A stretch of DNA of 6,366 bases from Bacteroidetes bacterium UBA1860 (GTDB lineage: Bacteria > Bacteroidota > Rhodothermia > Balneolales > Balneolaceae), in assembly GCA_002338335.1 (NCBI GenBank), contig DDIC01000065.1, positions 1-6,366 on the forward strand, written 5' to 3'. Under the pieces are notes generated by a model, which saw nothing but the letters and a program-made list of their open reading frames with translations, ran no database searches and was not told the origin of the DNA. Below, in pieces: positions 4,845 through 6,366 of the stretch (position 1 is the first letter of the stretch; each line of letters begins with the position of its first letter). The translations under genes were made by a program, and so were the position numbers.

Positions 4845-5705
4845 TTACGTATATATCTCGTTCAACACGCCAGCCATCCGAATTCCTGCTTGAAGCAGGC
4901 GTAGACGGACCAAATCAAAGTTTTTGTATCGGTATTCGTATCCAAGGCGATTATCCACGGGCAAATCATAGACTTGATCGCGGTAACTCGCTGATTCCAT
5001 GGCCCATTCTTCTGGTGTCGCTGCTTGCCATTCAGCAATGGTTGTGGCGTCCACCGACCCCAACGCCTCTGCTAACTCGCTATAACTCATTTGACGAGAA
5101 TTAATCATATCGGAATCCCAGACGCGATGTAAATTGGAGGTTTCCCGAAACCACGTCACACGGACTTGATTCCCGCCCATATCCTCACCAGTACCTACAT
5201 GCAGAGGCATATGAATGTCACCAATCAAATGCATCAAAAACTTGAGCTTTTCACGCTCTTGGTCTTGGGTGAGCCCACCTGCTTTGAGTTCAGCAGTCAA
5301 CTGACGAATCCCTGCCAAAATATCACCATTGGGGTTTTTCTCTGTCTGGTCATAGGTCATGCCATCGGGAATGGTTACCCAGTGCCAGTCAGCGTATGAA
5401 TCGTACGCATCATCTGAGCGGACATCATCCATGTAGACCGTGGCCTCATCGAATGAGTCGCCAGCTAGAATTTCCTGAATCCGCGCCCATGCCGCAGGGT
5501 CTAGGTACTGTTTGGCGACTCGGCCCGTGGCGTAATGTCCAATTTGGCCCCATTCTAGTTGCCCCCATTCATCCGAGACGGAGGGTGATTGCTCAAGCTC
5601 AATTGGCCCGGTGGTAGGCTCGGCGTTGACAGCCAACAGCCCGAATAAGACTAAAATTAAATAAATGAAATTCATGGCGCGTAAGCTTGGGCCGATGAAC
5701 CCCAT
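4845..5705 (-). CDS. Exported S1/P1-type zinc nuclease
   Basis: This 286-residue protein belongs to the S1/P1 nuclease family, which cleaves single-stranded DNA and RNA (and often 3'-nucleotides) with a three-zinc centre. Numbered from the ATG at 5703-5705, the set equivalent to the P1 ligands is complete: Trp 52, His 57 (WGQIGH), Asp 93 (MDDVRSD), His 108 (DWHWV), His 159, Asp 163 and His 169 (HLIGDIHMPLH), and His 193 and Asp 197 (LHRVWDSD). A signal peptide (hydrophobic 12-26, likely cut after AVNA at 28) sends it to the periplasm or outside. Unusually, Trp 52 is not next to the predicted cleavage site, whereas in P1 it is the mature N-terminus. A second in-frame ATG (5673-5675, residue 11) is possible but would give a signal peptide without a basic residue. 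No Shine-Dalgarno site precedes either start. It lies 8 bases after the HtrA-type gene on the same strand, so co-transcription is likely. Length is normal for the family. Confidence 0.93.
   Translation of the reverse strand: MGFIGPSLRAMNFIYLILVLFGLLAVNAEPTTGPIELEQSPSVSDEWGQLEWGQIGHYATGRVAKQYLDPAAWARIQEILAGDSFDEATVYMDDVRSDDAYDSYADWHWVTIPDGMTYDQTEKNPNGDILAGIRQLTAELKAGGLTQDQEREKLKFLMHLIGDIHMPLHVGTGEDMGGNQVRVTWFRETSNLHRVWDSDMINSRQMSYSELAEALGSVDATTIAEWQAATPEEWAMESASYRDQVYDLPVDNRLGYEYRYKNFDLVRLRLLQAGIRMAGVLNEIYT
5541..5570 (-). repeat. 15-base tandem repeat encoding EWGQL-EWGQI
   Basis: Two adjacent 15-base units (5556-5570 and 5541-5555, read leftward) match at 12 of 15 positions and encode EWGQL and EWGQI of the nuclease (residues 46-55). 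The second unit carries the family's metal-binding Trp 52, and the first carries a duplicate Trp 47 at the equivalent place. The pattern fits a slippage duplication that lengthened the protein before its active-site Trp. Confidence 0.65.
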
Positions 5706-5709
5706 CGGC
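5691..5709 (-). promoter_or_regulatory. 7-bp hairpin containing the nuclease's upstream start codon
   Basis: GCCGATG (5691-5697) and CATCGGC (5703-5709) are exact inverted copies with a 5-base spacer. In the leftward transcript the first ATG of the nuclease (5703-5705) lies inside the 5' arm, where pairing would hide it from ribosomes. The stem begins five bases after the HtrA-type stop codon. Ribosomes finishing that gene would cover this area and could open the stem, which would couple the two translations. The downstream ATG at 5673-5675 is not in the stem. Confidence 0.5.
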
Positions 5710-5713
5710 TAGG

Positions 5714-6366
5714 CTAAAAATCAATGGCAATGAACAGGCGTTGTCCTTGGCGCTGAATGCGTAAGAGGATTGCCTCTTCACCTCGTTGATTCAAAGATAG
5801 CAAAACTCGTCCAGCAGTTTCAGGGGAGTTCACAGCCTCACCCTGAATTTGTGTAATGACATCACCAGGACGCAATCCCTGACGATAGGTCTTCGAGGTT
5901 TCGGTTACTGAGGTCACAAGCACACCCTCCACGTCTTCTCCCACTCGGGCGCGAGCACGGAGTTCCTCAGTCAAGTCGGATAAGTCTGTCAAAGACAGGC
6001 CTAGGTCCTCGACGAGCGAACGTGCCTCGGCGTCAAGCTCTGCATCACGGCCCCCCGCGCCATCCGTATCATCCGAGGAGCCACCTCCATCGGGCGTAGC
6101 GCTGGCAACCTGATTCGAATCGAGTGCTTCGAGTTTGACTCGCACCTCTCGCTCTCGACCGTCGCGAACGACCTGAAGTTGAATGGTTTCACCAGGTGGC
6201 GTGGAGGCAATCTTTGTGCGAAGTTGCGCCCACTCCCGGATAGGCTCATTATCGATCGCTACAATCACATCTTCACTCTCGAGGCCCGCTTTGTCTGCCG
6301 GCCCACCACGCTGGACGGACCCAATGATAATACCATTCGGCTGATTCAATTTGAGTGCACGAGCCA
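5714..6366 (-). CDS. HtrA/Do-type serine protease, C-terminal two-PDZ part (cut by window edge)
   Basis: The last 216 residues of a protein are visible. The frame stays open to the right edge with no true start, the first in-window candidate being only an in-frame TTG at 6347-6349. Two PDZ domains are seen. The first runs from the edge (ARALKLNQPNGIIIGSV, then GGPADKAGLESEDVIVAID) to about 80 residues in. The second occupies roughly the last 95 residues (GVLVTSVTETSKTYRQGLRPGDVITQIQG), ending at IAIDF. An acidic, Gly- and Ser-rich linker (GGGSSDD onward) joins them. This order and ending match Do/DegP/DegQ proteases, which degrade or hold misfolded proteins in the periplasm, with PDZ domains binding exposed C-termini. 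The trypsin-like domain with the His-Asp-Ser triad would lie to the right, outside the window, so catalytic competence cannot be judged. The nuclease gene follows after 8 bases. A PDZ-only protein or another S1C-type protease is less likely. Confidence 0.88.
   Translation of the reverse strand, partial: ARALKLNQPNGIIIGSVQRGGPADKAGLESEDVIVAIDNEPIREWAQLRTKIASTPPGETIQLQVVRDGREREVRVKLEALDSNQVASATPDGGGSSDDTDGAGGRDAELDAEARSLVEDLGLSLTDLSDLTEELRARARVGEDVEGVLVTSVTETSKTYRQGLRPGDVITQIQGEAVNSPETAGRVLLSLNQRGEEAILLRIQRQGQRLFIAIDF

Overview
The window looks like chromosomal DNA of a Gram-negative bacterium, probably from the Bacteroidota/Rhodothermota/Balneolota (FCB) side. This placement is an inference with moderate to low confidence. 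It rests on four points: none of the visible start codons has a convincing Shine-Dalgarno site; there is a perfect match to the Bacteroidota-type -7 promoter element (TAnnTTTG) before the phosphatase gene; the ABC ATPase has an Asn in place of the switch His and no Q-loop Gln, which I recall from some CcmA-like ATPases of that group; and an S1/P1-type nuclease is present, a family common there. G+C looks close to 50% by eye.

Layout. Positions 1-574 hold no gene I can support. This stretch is AT-rich on the left and contains one good rho-independent terminator (243-281, + strand) and several dyads and phased short repeats. A 439-residue protein of unknown function is read leftward (575-1894). 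Forty bases away and divergent from it is a stand-alone ABC ATPase (1935-2582, +), followed after 37 bases by an M29-family metallo-aminopeptidase (2620-3726, +), probably in one transcript. A hairpin follows the aminopeptidase stop. A separate unit then starts with an 11-bp dyad, a -7-like element and a calcineurin-like phosphoesterase lipoprotein (3893-4813, +). Convergent to it, and 31 bases away, is an S1/P1 nuclease-like protein with a signal peptide (4845-5705, -). It lies 8 bases downstream of the C-terminal two-PDZ part of an HtrA/Do-type periplasmic protease (5714-6366, -), which runs off the right edge.

How the genes may fit together. The right half is an envelope or periplasmic set: HtrA-type quality-control protease, exported nuclease, and lipid-anchored phosphoesterase-like protein. 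The left half is cytoplasmic: the unknown acidic protein, an ABC ATPase with no permease in view, and an aminopeptidase that would finish peptide degradation. I see no clear new defence or mobile system. The most interesting points are three protein-level departures from family rules: altered metal-binding motifs in the phosphoesterase, changed Q- and H-loops in the ABC ATPase, and an internal rather than N-terminal active-site Trp in the nuclease. There are also two short in-frame tandem duplications at protein ends, and a hairpin that buries one possible nuclease start codon.
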